From assembly GCF_001522545.3 (NCBI RefSeq), contig NC_031770.1, positions 107,052,130-107,116,129 on the forward strand: a stretch of 64,000 nt of DNA, read 5' to 3'. Source of the stretch: Parus major (taxonomy: Eukaryota > Chordata > Aves > Passeriformes > Paridae). The notes beneath the pieces are model-generated. The model worked only from the letters and a program-made list of their open reading frames with translations, was not told where the DNA came from and did no database searches. Positions 33,501 through 48,500 of this stretch are shown one piece after another; the first letter of the stretch is position 1; every line of letters starts with the position of its first letter. Both the position numbers and the translations under genes were made by a program.

Positions 33501-36500
33501 ATTTATTATACTTCGGACCAACTATTCTACAACTGGAATGTTATAATTTGCCTTAAAAATAAATAAATATATAGAATTTTTAAATTTATTATTACTAAAA
33601 TATTTTCTGAGACAAAAAGTTGCATTTGAGATATGAAAGACACACTGTAGGCATAATTCACTACAGCTTTTTCTGAAGTCTTTATTCATAAAATATAAAT
33701 AATTTAGAGTTCAGAAAAACATGCCCACAGCAGCTGATCTCTGCTTAAGTGACACACAGAGGTCTGGTATCAGTTGCACTGTCAGTCAAGGGCTAGTGGT
33801 ACCAATACAGTAGTTCAGAGGTTCTGATCATTAAATGTGGGTTTTTTAACCACTATCAAGGGTTTTACTGGATATATTTAGAATTAAGGAGACACCAAGT
33901 TTGGCTCAAGGTGGCTTTAAGCAAAGCCATAATTGTGCTATTCAAATGTACAATGCTCCTTGCTTTTTTAAAGCCCCAATTTAAGGTATGGTAAAGTCAA
34001 AATCTAGAATAGCTCTGAACTAAATCACAAGAGATTGAAGGTAATGGCATTACTAAGAGATCTCAAGTTAGCTAAAAAAGCAAAGTTATCTGAACTGCAA
34101 GAGCAGAACAAGTTGAACCAGCCATTAAGAAAACAACTTCATAAAACTCAGGATGAAAGTGGCAGCAAAAAAAAATAAAAAGCTTTCAAATTAGAAGAAC
34201 AAACCATTATCTCTGTCTCCCTTCCTGCCCACTATCACAACCCAGAGCTCAGCAGCTACCTGCAAATACCTTGCTGACATGTGCTCACCCCTTCCTGACT
34301 CTTGCCTTCAGCTGCCTACAGCACTTCTGAAAAAATGCACAGGCTTATATAAATGCACTCAGTGGCATTTTGAGTAAATCACACAAAAAGCTTATTCCAA
34401 CCCTGTAAAACACAGCAATCCAGTCAGAAAGGCCCAAAAGAACATTTCTTTTCTTACCTGATTCTTTAGAGCTCTTTATCACAAGTGAATCTACCTCTAC
34501 TGATTTTGGTCTGAGTGGCAATGGTTCAGAGTCTAACTTTGGTTTTGCTACTGGCTCAACTTCAGATTTCGGTCGAAGTGTAACAACTTCTCCATTAGTT
34601 CTGTGGTAAGAAAAAAAAAGATAAAACATACCTAGTCAAGAGATTAAACAGTTTAAAAGGGAATCATACCAAGAATTAGAAGCAAACTGAAAAATTATGG
34701 CAGATTTTATCACTTTCTAAAGCCTTGTTTTAAAATCAAGGCTTCTGGAGATCAATTCTACCTGTGAAAACTGTTTCTTTTGTTCCAGCTCTTGCAGGGT
34801 TGTCAGATGTGCACAAAACCCATGTGAAAACAATCCAGAACTTTAACTATAGGACACACTTGGACATTTCAGACCAAAATATTACACTTCAAATAACAGG
34901 TGAGCTGAATAACATTTTCACTAATACCTCTTGAAGTAATCCAAAAACTGACTCCTTGACATTAAAAAAAAAATCCTTCTGTACAGGAAAAAAGGCTTGA
35001 CAAGAACAAGTTATTTCTTGCTGGATATGGAAAAAGCTACTTTGTGGCTTTTGTTCTGCCATGCACTCCTTACATATATGCTTACATCATTAACAGACAA
35101 AAAAAATCAAAAAAAATCTAAAGTAGCAAAACCCCCACCAAAATAATTAAAAAAGAACAGGCAACATTTTCCTTTACAATTCTTCCCATCACAAACCCGT
35201 GCTGACCAGGCCTGATCATTTGGTTGGCCTGTACATGCTATAAACTGTGCCACTTTCATTAATTCAGTTCCCAAAGCCTTTAAGTTTTACTGCAGCAGAA
35301 AAAGAGATAGCAGACTGATCTTCCTAAAAAAAAATGTTAAAAACTTTCAGACATTTAAAGGTTTCAGTAATTAAAGGTCCACAGCTTACTACAGACCTCT
35401 ATTTAACTGCACATGTGCATCCCTTTAGAATAATAATTATTTTATAATCTGGAAAATAATATGACTTGTGGTTTTAAAAAAAATAATCTTTATTGGGAAA
35501 GTCTCCAAAATACCAAGTGAACATAACACAATTCTATACTGGAAAGGTATTTAAGGTGCAAATTCTTCTGCTTCATTTCCACGAGGTTAAGTGTATCACA
35601 ACTTCACTTTTTCATGGCTCTTTCAAGCCAACTGAACATCCCAAAGGGACAGTTACCAGTCAGCTGTTGCTTTACACTTCAGGGTAAGGGCCTATAAACT
35701 ACTTTGATGGAGACAGAATGGAAAATTCTCTGTGTGGGAGATTGTATAGATGCAAAATTAGTCTTAGTGAAAGTTTCAAACTCATGAGGAAAAAAAAAAT
35801 AAAAATCTAAGTGGATGTAGAAGAAGTATTTGTCCCTATTTATGCAGAAATTCAAGTGAGAAGGCTCAAGAGCAGAGAATCTGAATGTGCTTCTGTTGTA
35901 AGTGCTTCCTCCCCTTTCCCCAAGGAGCAGACATGAGCCACAGTGAATACATTTAGCACAGGTACCTGTGCTCGGTTCTTCCTTTCCATCTATCTTACCC
36001 TTTAGGTAAGACAGGCTCAAGCCTTGAACACTGAGGCAGCTCTAATTCTCAGCATTTTCCTCTACACAGTAATAATTCCCAAGGCCCATGCCCACATTCT
36101 TTCACTCCACCCTGTTACTGTAGCTACAGCAGCCCCCAGATGAGCAATTTCATCTGCCCCATGGTCAATTATGCTCAAATACTGACTCTTAGATGGATTC
36201 AATATCTCAAAGGACTTGAAGGATCACTGACAGAGACCCGGAGAACTAAGCCACAGGGAGGCGTAAGGCAAAACTTATCCTTGCATCCTTTTCACCCTTA
36301 AAGCACACAAAACTCATTCATGAAGAAAGATCAAAAAACAAATCAAATTGAATATACTTGGTGCCTACAGTTTAAGGCATACTGACTTGGATGCAGATGA
36401 TGGCAAACCAGGTTTGTCTGGACGTTTTGGGTGCAGGAGCCCTGCTCTCAGTAAGCTGTTGGTCTTGCTTGGAGGAATAGGCTTCTTGGGTGGTACCTGA

Positions 36501-39500
36501 GGAGCTTGTGGCTTCACAGGCTTCTGATCCAAAGCTCCTTTTTCATCTGACAAAAGAAGTCACACTTTAAAAACGCCACATTGGCTAGAATTCCTACACT
36601 GCTAATCAATTAGAAAGCACCTGCTGTCAGAAATGCCTTCTTTGAAGATCAAAATCAAAAATAGACAGGCAAGTGTCTTAAATGACACTTTATCAAAACA
36701 CACAAACTGCTTACCTGAGCTCAAAAAGATTTATCTTAGAGTAAGATAAACCTTCCTACAGACATGAAAACAGTAGTAATAAATTATGGATTCACATCAC
36801 TGCACTGCAACTGACAGCTAAGAACCAAAAATCTTTGTACTGCTTTGTCTTTTCTACAAATACATTTGATTTTCTTTTAAAGAGGAAGATACTTTAATTT
36901 ATTGTAACTAGACTTATTACACACAAAAGCAGCGTAATTTATCTATGTAAGAAGGGGGAGGGAGAAAAATGAGTTTTTATCTGAATAGCTGAATTTATTT
37001 TATCTAAAGTCTACCTTCCTACGAAGAGATCAAAAATAGATATGGATTAAAAAAAAAAGAAAGAAAAAAAAAAAAAGTTGTATTTATTTGTTCAGTGACT
37101 GCATGAACTAACTGAATCCTGTCCAGAGGGGCTGACATACAACATATGGGACACTGAAAAATTGAAGCTGCTTCACAAGCAATAGTTGAATAGGTTTCAA
37201 CCCATGTGTCCTAACTCTACCCTATTGGATAGCCAGAGCAAAGCTTCTACTTTTCCCTGTAAAACTGCCATAGTTCAGTATATACAAACATAATTGTTAT
37301 GTTACAGCAAGGGGTTACAGTTCTTTAGAGTTACTGCCCTTATAGGGCAGTAAATCAGTAAACTGGGATGGAGAGACTGACCTTCAGCTTTGATTCTCCC
37401 CATCCTCCCCTCCTTTTTTTTGCTTTTAACCAAGTATTGATCTGTAAAATGTTTACATATGCTATGGATTTGGGAGTAGGGCTGGGTGTTTGCTTCAGCT
37501 CCACACCAGCAAAGTGCCTGAACTGCCTGGTCTAGGACTGATTTCCTTTGGACAAGTCCTGCAGCCACTGAGAACCCCTCCAACATTAAAATGAGAAAAA
37601 GCCAATGCTCTTTCAGAGGAATATTGGGAAGCTAACAGATACTGGAGATATTTCAGCCAAAAGCATTGCTCAGGGGCAGAAGTGTTCTCCTGCTTTGGGA
37701 CACTTGAACATCAGGAGGAGATATGAGCAAGAAACCAAACTGGCTGGCATCTCCTTGCAGCGTCTCTCAGCACGGGGCCAGGAACGCAGGATGCTGAAGC
37801 AGTGGAAGGCTTTGCCACACGGTGGGGCTGCCTGCCCTCTGTAAAGCAGCACATCAGCAGCACTCCTGCCTCCCCACCCAATACACATTTCCAGTTTTTA
37901 ACACCCAACACCAGCCAGTACTAACTGCAGATCAATTGGCTTTATTGAAGCTATGCTGAGAACAAGTTGAGAATTACCTCTTTGGCTTTTAAAAATAAGT
38001 GAGTTCATAAACAGGGCAGAAAAAAAAGCTGTCACTGAACCCTGTTCCTGAACTCTCATCTGTCAGTTCTCCCTTCTAATACTCACACTCAAAATCTGAA
38101 TATAAAAAAATTCTATAGCTAAATGGAGTAAGTTAATACCAAAGGCTAAGGTTCACCATGAGCACAGAAACTGGGCATATCTGCTGGAAAAAATTACATG
38201 CCTTTTTTGGATTCTGCTCCTCAATGAAAGTGTTGGCTAAAAATGAACAGTTTAGTAATGGAAATAAAATATACAAATCTGAAGACATTTACAGTGGAAA
38301 AAAATTTCTACATGACACCACTAAGTGCCCTTCACTATAAATACAGATAAATACTCATAGAAACTCTACTTTTAATTTTTGATCAATTTTTGACTGCAAT
38401 TAAAGGCAGATCTATTAGTCTCCCAATAGGCATAAAAATTACATGGTTTGACAGTTTCTGATTAGAGCTGCTTAATATTTTTTTCTGAGAACTAGTTACA
38501 AAAAAAATTTCATATTTAATGGGTTTAATTACTAGTAATAACAGAGCTGTTTTCCACAAGTACAACTGCACTGACAAATGGGCATATCTTGGAGAAAAAC
38601 ACTAGTGCTACGTAAAAAAAGTAATTTTTATGACCTGATCTGCAACTGAATAAATGAAAATTTTTTCCTCCTTCATTTCCTGTAGCTCTGTAAGGAATAT
38701 TTAGTATTTTACTTTACGTAATTTTGTAGATTTCACATTCCTGTATTTTTTGGATCGTGTTACTCAATATTTTTTCCTATATTTCTCCATGAAGAGTTGA
38801 GTTCTACTATGCCAAGATTAACACTGTAGTCCAAAGAGAACCAGTTTAAAATTAAACTTCCTTTTTCTGGAATCATACAGTTTATGTCAATTCACACCTG
38901 AAGATACTGCTCCAACAGATAAAAATTACTTGTTTGCTCACATACAGAATAAACAGAACTGACTTTAAACAGTGTTTTTCATATTCAATACCTGAGAAGG
39001 TGCCTTATTAAAATGGGGGTAATAAAAACTGTGCAGGGAAGCCAAGAAACCCATCAGCAGCCTCAATGGTAGAAATGCTGGTCAGCCACAGTTCACCACT
39101 CACTGCACAGAGTGGTTTTGTTATTTAGTTAAGCTGCAGGAACATCAGGATTTCTTCTGCAAGGCCCAACCAACACATTTGTTTAAGCTTCTCACTTTTA
39201 AACACAATCAAACATTTTCATTTGGCAAGTCTATTGAACATGGAAAGAAGCCTTTTAGAATCTGTTTGGGTGACTACAGTAGCTTTGCCTCTGGAAAAAA
39301 GTGTCCTTTAAATTTTAAGAATAAAGCAGTAAATGTCTCCAAATTCAGTGAAACTTGAAAATATGGAATACAGCAAGAATTAACAGGACAGGAAATCTGT
39401 TTCTGAGTATGTAATATCTATCTAAGGAGCCTTGTACCTGTTCTGTGTAGCTCTTTCAAAATACTTCTGAACAGACTTTTGCAGGAGTGAACCCTTCCCT

Positions 39501-42500
39501 TTCTAATAACTTACTAGTGCAGCCACTGTCATAGAACTACCCCTTCATGAATTTAACAGTAACTATGTTACAGTGCAGTGCAACAGCCAATCTTCAGAAT
39601 GCAATTCAATGCAATAACAAGAAATAAACATCTCAATAGAGTTTAGCAGCTCCTCTAACCACTCCAAAGATATTTCTGTAACATCACAGACATGACAGCT
39701 TCAGTAGCTGCTATCAAGGGAGTTTGTATGATGGCTGCTGAACAGAGAGCCTATTGCCAAGAGCAGCCAAGTCACCATGAAGATAACTGTCCTTACCTTT
39801 TTCTTCAGGCCTCAAAGAAAGGAATTTCTTCTCTCCAGTTGGCAATTCAGGTCTTGCAGCTGAATGCAAAAGCAAACCACAGACATTTCTCAAAGAGCTT
39901 TAATTATCTTGGTCACTAACTAAAAATAAGACTCATGCTAAGTTGTGTCTTCTCTTTTCCAAGGAGTGTAATACCATTTATAAAAACTCACTTGAGCCCA
40001 GAAAATGGTGAGCCATTGTTAAAGTGTTTCCAAAGTAGGCTCCATCATAATTTTAAAAATACACAGCAGCAGCAAAATATATGAAGTATGAAAAGTAACC
40101 TCAAAGTGTGACTATGGCTGCATTACTAGGAAGTCAAAAGCTACTTGTAAATTTTCTTTTGAAGTCATGCACTGCATCTGAAATTCAGTATTTTCTCAGG
40201 CCACAATACATGTACTGCATACCTGGACTTTTAACTGGAGGTGGAGGTTTCTTTGGCTTCTGCAAAATGAAGGGGAAAAAAACCAAAGTCAAACAAGCAA
40301 GCAAACAGATATTCTCTGTATCCAAGACAGCCTCATCTGTGTTTTGTTTTGCATACTGTAATGTGGAGCTTGTTTACTCGCTGATTTCAAAGTATTTCAC
40401 AAAGGAGGCAATCAATTCAGACAGGAAACACAAAGACCTGGAACAATTCCTCTGATATCTCCCAGACAACCAGTTACAAAAATTCAGGAACAAAATTCAG
40501 ATCTTTTCAAATTAAATCAGTGCTTCAGCAATGTACATAAACAGAGGGGGGGACTAAAAGACTAAAATTCCATCTTTTTTAGTCCAAAGAATTGCTCTGA
40601 TCACACTCATTTTAATTTCAATATGTAAACCTCAATCTTAATACAATGCCAGTTTAGAAGAGCAACCAGGTAATTTTCTGAAACAAAAGCATTCACTTTC
40701 ACTAAAAACAGATTTCTAAATTAAGTATCAGAGGAATGGCTTCAATTAATTGACTTTTAAATTACAAGTGTATGAAAAAATAAATAGATGCTGGTAGCAT
40801 TTGTCTCAAAGACTACAGTTACAAGAAGAATATTGATTTGAGCTCCCTTATCATTATATTTAAGTGGGGAAGATGGACAAACTACACCAGCCATCAAAAA
40901 TGTACAAAGTATCACAATGCAATAGTCTGTACATTGAATTTACTATTTTGAAACAGTCATTCACCACTTTCTGATACACTTGAAGCTGAATCTCTCTCCT
41001 GCTGAAAGGAGACTGGCATCTCTCATTAGAGACCTCAACCACTCATCCTCAGAATATGACTCAGTCAATTGCTTTAGAAAAGGGCCCTTTCTGGCTGTAC
41101 TAAGGACAAGATTCCCTGATAAAATGACACAAAAGCCAACAAAACCACTTGCTCTTCATAAAGGCACTGCTGAAACCATACAGGCTCAGTCTAACACAAC
41201 CCCTCCAAAAAAGCCTGTCAGTGGGTATATTTAAAACAGTTGCTATGGATGGATTTCAATTCTGGGCCCCTACAGTTACTAAACGAGCACTTTTTAACAC
41301 AGCAAGATTTTATTCCAGCATGTGAAATGTAATTAAGCAAGCAGGAGAACCCATATTCAATATCTTTCTCTGGTTTCAGAGGACACAAAAACAAGTGAAT
41401 CTAAGTAACAAGACACTATTTTCCTTCTTCCCCAAAAACGTAACTACATTATCCAGATGTGCAGCATTGCTGCCTACACCAAAAACAATTAAACAGAGTT
41501 CAGCATCAATTTGCCATTATACAGTTCTGCTCTGTGTTTTCATGAAGTCAGTATCAAATAGCTGATTATGATCACCAGCCATCCAATGCCTTGAACCTCA
41601 AAGCTGCTCAGTGCAAGATGAATCCCTGTCCTGAGACACTGCACACAAAGCAGAATAAAGGATCAAAGCAGGGAAATGCTGCTTAGGGTAAAAAAATGGC
41701 TTTTACCCCCTCTATGTAGGAAAAAACTCTGTACTGTGAAACAGCAGCCCTACCTACCCTCTCTTCTTGTATTCTATGGCATTTATGCTGCCCTTGCACA
41801 GCTGAGGCTCCATCTGAAAAGAAAATTCTGACTGGGGGTAGGAAGGTAGGTTTCTGTATATGTGAGGTAACTCAGGATAAACCATAAATTAATAACTCCT
41901 GACCTGGAGCTGAAACCTGGGGCTGATGTACATTTGGGAATTAACACAACCATCTTTGCTACACAAATGTGACAGAACCAAAACATTGTACTAATCTCAA
42001 CAACAACAAAAAGTAAAACGAGGACCAAAATTATAAGATCATTGAATAACACATAAAAACATGAATTTCTACAAGTTACTACACATGACGGTGAAAAAAT
42101 ATTTCTAAATCCCACCCAAAAAATATCCTTCATATGCTGCAGCCTACTTCACACCGAAAAATCCCAGTCAGACCCAGAGGGGTCACTCAGCATTTTGTAA
42201 TTACAGTTACTTAAGGACTTGAGATGGAAAAAACCAACAGCTTATCTCCTTTCTAAACAGTAAGGGTTTAATCAGTAATCAGTAACATGTAACACCATGC
42301 TATCAGAACTACACCCTTTTCTAAAGGACCTGATCATCTGCATTAATTAGAGTTTATCTCAAAAAATACGCCTCACTTTAGTATTTATGGACAAGTTAAA
42401 CACAAAGATTAACCTTTTCATCTCTCCTTTTATACAACTAGGTCAAGATAAAACCACAATTGTAATATTTTAAGCAGCATAATGTGCTGTGACCTCTTTT

Positions 42501-45500
42501 ATTCTGTGCATTTTCATCAATAGTTTTTTTGTGATACTAAACAATAGGTGTAAGAACTTACAGGGAAGTCTTTATCAGACTCTTGTATTTGAACAGCAAA
42601 GTTATCTGGGAAGACTCCTTCTTTACCATTGAGCTCTCCTCTCCACCAGCCTGGCTCTCCAGTATCCTAAAATAAACAGGTCATTTCAACCAATATTTAC
42701 TTCTTCCCCAGAACAGATACAATTACACAACAACTTTTTCCATTTTACACACAACACAAAGTTATGGTTTGTCTGAAATTGGCCAGCTTAACAAGGGGAA
42801 ACAGCTACAGACCAGATCAGGTTTGGTCAGTTTTGGTTCGTTTTCTAAAATGCAAGATGAAATTATATTACATCATATAAGATAAGGGTACAAGGATAAG
42901 ATCTGCAAAGAGAAGGAAAGTACATAAAGCCGGTTATGACCTAACACACAACATTTGATCTTCTCAGCTTCCTTGACCAGCAAGTTATTCAGTAAATAAT
43001 TCAAATGTTATTGGCATGACGCACAATTCTACCAAATAAAAGTGATTCTGATGTGATGGATCAGCTCCACTGGTCTAAAAAGGGTAAAGAAGCAAAAGAA
43101 TATATCCCACTGAGAGAAAAAATAAACATACTATGACAAAAGAAAATAAACTATTGGATAATTAACCCAGCAGCAGAGAAATCCATTACATGATTTTACT
43201 GGGTTAAGGCTTTTGTCTGTAACAGAAAGTTTGATGTTATACTTTACCAGCATAAATAACGGCTTTTCTCTGTGTCTGAGTTCCAAAAAAATCACACAAA
43301 CCTACAATGGTTTGAGTTGGAAGGGACCTGGAAGATCATCCAGTTCAAACCTCCTGCCATGGGCAGAAATGACACTCAGTCTGGACAACTCTTTTTTTGC
43401 TCCAATTTGGAACAGTGTGTGCTTGGGGTAAATTGGTTTAAAAAAACAGAGAGGAAAGAGATTGAGTGTAGATGAGGCAAGGGTTGCTGTATTTACCACA
43501 GGGCCTTCCATAACTACTCTTTTCTATTGTACTTATGATCAGTGATGCTCATAGTATCAATTATTTAATTCCACAAAATTAAAATCTTAATACTGAAAAA
43601 TTTGTTGTTTTCTTCTGCAACTGAGCAAAAACTGAACATGAAACTTTCCACTTTCTTAAGAAAGTCGTTATTCCTTAACATAGCAAGCAAATAAATTAAC
43701 AAAAGACTTCAGAATGCTGCAGGGAAATTAATTACAGGTAAATTTATTTCCTGTTTAGAAGCATCTCTGCAACAAAATGATCAAAAAGATATTCAACAGA
43801 ATTCAACACAAATGAGAACATTCAACTAAATAATGATGTTTCTTTTACAGAAAGTATCACTAATTTCTGTCTGATTATTCTGAATCACCAGGGAAAAAGA
43901 ACAGTTTCTGAAGGTAAAGGGGCTGGCTGTTAGCAAAGCTTTTCCCATTTCCCCACTGAAAAGGCATTTGGTACTGAGTGTACACTGATCCCACTGGCCT
44001 TTGAGGACCCCAAGATAACCTCCTGCTCTGGAAGAACCTCTGAAGTCATCTTTACCTCCATCAAGCGCAGAAGCAAAGAGTTGACTCTCACTTGAGAGAA
44101 ATCAGTCTACAGGAATATCTGCTCCAACAGACCTTCCTGGTTCTCAATTCATACATGGTCCCCTGTACAAAATTCACCAAAGCCATACACATGGTCAGAG
44201 CAGACCAAACTTTCTTACCTTAGTGATTATTTGAATGATCTCGCCTTCTTTAAAGCTGAGTTCATCATTTGAGCCATCATAGGAAAATATTGTCCTGCAA
44301 TATTCCTTGACTGGAACAGAGAAGCACAATTAATTTGGATACCATGAGTAGTAACATTCATTGTAACAGCTCACTTATGCTGTCTGAGAGCTGAGGAATT
44401 CACACGATAATCACACTTTCCTTCTAGACCAGCAACCTGAGACTGCTTTATGAGTGTTCAAATCACAGGAAAAATAAGATTATATATTTATTGAGAAAAG
44501 GAAATAAATATTTGAGAAGTTAGAAGTATAAGCCCCAAAAGATTTTTTTTCCCAACAGCAACATAATTCAAGCCCTCTGATTTCAGAGGGAGAAAAGAGG
44601 CCTTAGAAGTGTAACAGTTGAAACTGTAACAGCCCATCTAACCCCCACTCCCTCACAGGATTTATATATTCAATTTTTAGCTACTTTGTAGAAAAATGGT
44701 TTCAAGCTTATTAGAGTTTATATGTATTTTCTCTAATTTCATTTAAATTTCAAATTTGCAATCCTAATTAAATACAGGCAGTTGTTTTCAAGTGAATCTT
44801 TTATTAATGTGTACAGCTACAGAAATTTCAAGCAGCAGACTTCAGAAATTGTGAAGTGAAACAAAGTAACTTTAGCAAAAGTATTGCTTGGCTAAACACC
44901 CGAAACCAGAGCTCATCTGAGCCATCAACTCGGCCACAGCCCCTTCTGCAAAAGCAGAAAGAATAATTCTTTTCTTTCCTTTAGTAGAGTTCAATACTAA
45001 TCCATTTTAAATTGTGGTAAGAATTGAAAAAGCAAGAGCATTTTTTTCCTTTCTCACACTAGCACAATAAACCATGAGAAAGGCCAAATTTCATAAACAC
45101 AGACTTTTTAACCCCAGCACATTTAAAATAATTTAGCAGATAAAAAGTTGGATTTCTGTATGTGACACACTAAGAAAGAGGAAGCACAAAAAGGACTCTT
45201 TAGGTGCCACCATAACCTATCAGGTGTTTGGCACTGCCACCACAATGAGCAGCTGCTTCAGCCTCCCGTTAAAGCAGCAGAACAAGTGACAAAACCACAG
45301 AATCATCTGGGATTTTTAATGACAGCTTTTGCTTGCCAGTAAGAGAATAAATCAGTTGCAGTCTAAACCTTTTTGCTGTTGTATTTTTTTTAATCAACAG
45401 ACACATATTTAGTTTAAAAATGAACAAATTGTATTCACAAATAAAAACTAGTGATAACCACTATATTAAATGCCAAAGTATGACAAGCTTAAAGAGATAA

Positions 45501-48500
45501 AATAGAGAGATATAGATATGTATGTACATAGGCATGTAACCACATGAGCAATCCTTAGATACAAGAACTTGCATTTTTTCTATGTCTTATCTAGTAATCA
45601 AAAACGTTCAGCCACAGCCTGATACATTGGGGTTCATGAATAATTACAGAAACCCAAGAACCACGTCAAAGAGATGAATGCTTAAATTGAGGACCAAAGC
45701 CTAAAATTCATAATGACTCTAAAAAAAAATTCAACAGGTACACTACAAAATTTGAGGATTTTATCAGTGAGTGACTGTAATACATTTCACTACATCCTGA
45801 TTCTGTGCAAACAGATGTAATTCCTTACTGACTGGGGAGGTGGCCTTTACCTCCCCTCCTCACATAGACCAGAGCAGACAAAAAGCAGTGCCAGAAAGGG
45901 GATGCTTCACTCCCAGAAGTGTGGAGACAGGGAGCCCTGCAGCCTGCCCAGGTCCCCATGTGCCAGGCTGTGATCCCCAGCATCAGCACCACCAAGAAAC
46001 CCAAACATATGAGAGGAGTTTGTGCAATTTCCCCTTTAGTATCTTATTTTGTGAGCCTGGTATTCTGCCAGTAATTAAGTTTCTTAAGAAAGACTCCAGT
46101 TAAACTTTACAGCATTTAAATTTCAGTAAATGTTTTAAAAATAAATTTGTCTTTCCCAAAGTCTCAAGGCTAGCAATAGAGTAGCAGGAATCATTGATAT
46201 TGTATCCTAACATAATTGGGGGAAAGAGGTCAAATTGTGATTATTTCACTATTTAAAGAAAGTATTTTTACATACTTGTACCAGAGGCCAAAATAAGCTT
46301 CCAAACCAGAAGAACCTCACTGCAAAATAAGCCACCCTAGCCAAAGCATTTCAGAGATCTGTGTTTATTTGCTAACAGACAAACACAGTTTATTTTAAAA
46401 CCTGGTCTTTCAAAACTGAGGGTGAGACATATAGACCATAGTGTAGTTTGTATTTAAATAAAACACTAAGGAGGAAAAACAAGCTTTCTTCCTAAGGCTT
46501 AAGATGTTCTTATCTGGTGCCTATAGGTATCACCTATTGATATTCTCCTTCAGCTTCCATTACTCTCATATTTAAGTTCCTCTCTGATGTATTTGTTCTT
46601 CTGGGAAAGAGACTCAGAAAGCCTAGAAGGTTAGTCCAAGTTCCACACTTTTATCATGAGATGTACCTGAACTATAAAAGGAACTAAATAGTGAACATTT
46701 TGGGTGCCAGCATTGAATGTTGGGATTTTTTCTAGGCAGTTAATTTTTATGCAAAGTTTTAGACAAGTCAAACTTCACAACGCTCAGGGCTGCACAATGT
46801 CTTGCTGGTTCTTAGAGCAATAGCACTGGAATGGTGTAAAAACAAGATGATCCAGTTTTTTTATTTCTGCAAATTATGTATTCCATAAAAAACAACACAC
46901 CAAAATAAGGTATTTCCACATAAAACAAAAATACACTTAAAATTACAATACGGAAGTTGACTAAAAGCCTGCCCTGGAACCTGGGAAATGAGCAGTCTAC
47001 ACATCACATAAAGTCAGCTTTTCATATGGGGTTGGCACTCCCACAAGATGTTTTGGGCTGGCTTAAAAATATCTCTCTTGATAAAACTGCAATTTAGCAG
47101 CTAAATTAAGTCAAATTCATAAGAGATAATAAAAAAGAAAAATTAAGAAAAGAATAAGAAACACAATGAAACTGGATTGTCAAGGGAACAGACAACACAA
47201 CACAACATAAACAGCAACTTTCTGATGCACACTGCCACCTCCACAGAAAATCCTGAGCCTACAAAGGAACATGTGAAACTTGGGGACAGAAATTGTGCTG
47301 GGACACTGTTCCATGGGAATACATCTCCAGCACCCCATCAGAATCAAACTAGGCAGAAAGTAAATCCCTTTCAACCCATCAACAGAAAATTAATGCAAGA
47401 AGACTCTTGCAATAAAAAAAAACCCCAGCCTTATTTTGTTCTGGGAGCCAACCCTACAAAATTTTTTAATTCTTTTTCTACAGAAATATAAGCAATAATT
47501 TCTTTATATTTTTTGCACTTGCACAACTCCTCAAAGGTACAGAACATTACATAAAACTCCAGTACACATGGACATTTTAGATTTTAACACAAAAAACAAA
47601 TTGATAATAAAATAGTTCATAAGAAAGGACTGCCAAGTAATAGATGTAAATATCCATCAACCTTACCTTTTGGTTTACTTTCAGCTTCTGGTTTTATTAC
47701 CTCAGGTGAGCTTTCAGTTTTTGTTACACTAGGAAAATGAATTAACTTTGTTCCAGGGGGATGGCTAGGTAATGGCTGTATGAAAAGAAAAGAACTTTGT
47801 TAACAAAAATTCTTCAGAGTTGTGTTTTTGATTAGGCTACAGAACACAATTTTTCATTAGCTGAGATGATGAAAATTATCATCTCCAAGAGATTTAATGA
47901 GCTTTCCCACTAAGCACTTAGCTTACTGTATTTACTTCATTACAGACACTGCAATTAAGAGTTTGTCTACTGATTAAAGACAGAGCACATCTTTCAAACT
48001 GGAAGCTGATCTCAGGATATGGCCAAATATACTTTAGCAATTGTATTTAGCAGTTCCAGGTGTTACTCTCCCATTAGCCTGAATATTGCCTCCTACAGCA
48101 CATAACAGAAGCAGTTATTTAACAGCTCTGCTCAGAGTAACTCGCTGGCAATGCTTAATTTGCACTGGAATAAGGCAGGGATATTCAGCAGCCATACACC
48201 ACCTCAGACAAGCAGTTTTTAACTACTCAGACAAATGAAAGAGAAAATCAAAACCTATCCCAGCTTCCCTTCACTCTCACCAATTTGTACAAAACAGGTT
48301 AAGTGTCACTAGAGATTTCTCCTAAATGAAAAAACAAAGAGGCACTGCCACAAGTTTCAGAGTTAACAACCAAAATAAATTACAGAATATTTCATTTTTC
48401 ACCTCAGAAACTTTCTGAGCTGCCAGGCAGATTCCAACAGCTTCAGCTGCATCAACTTCTTCACATCCAAAGAGCTACATATACAGAATATGGTCTTACA

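Larger units (their letters stand above)
28369..34457 (-). other. CD2AP: CD2AP intron 13 (largest complete intron)
   Basis: A 6089-bp AT-rich intron with two CR1 fragments (about 30010 and 33102) and homopolymer runs. No exon-like segment is seen. Confidence 0.85.
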
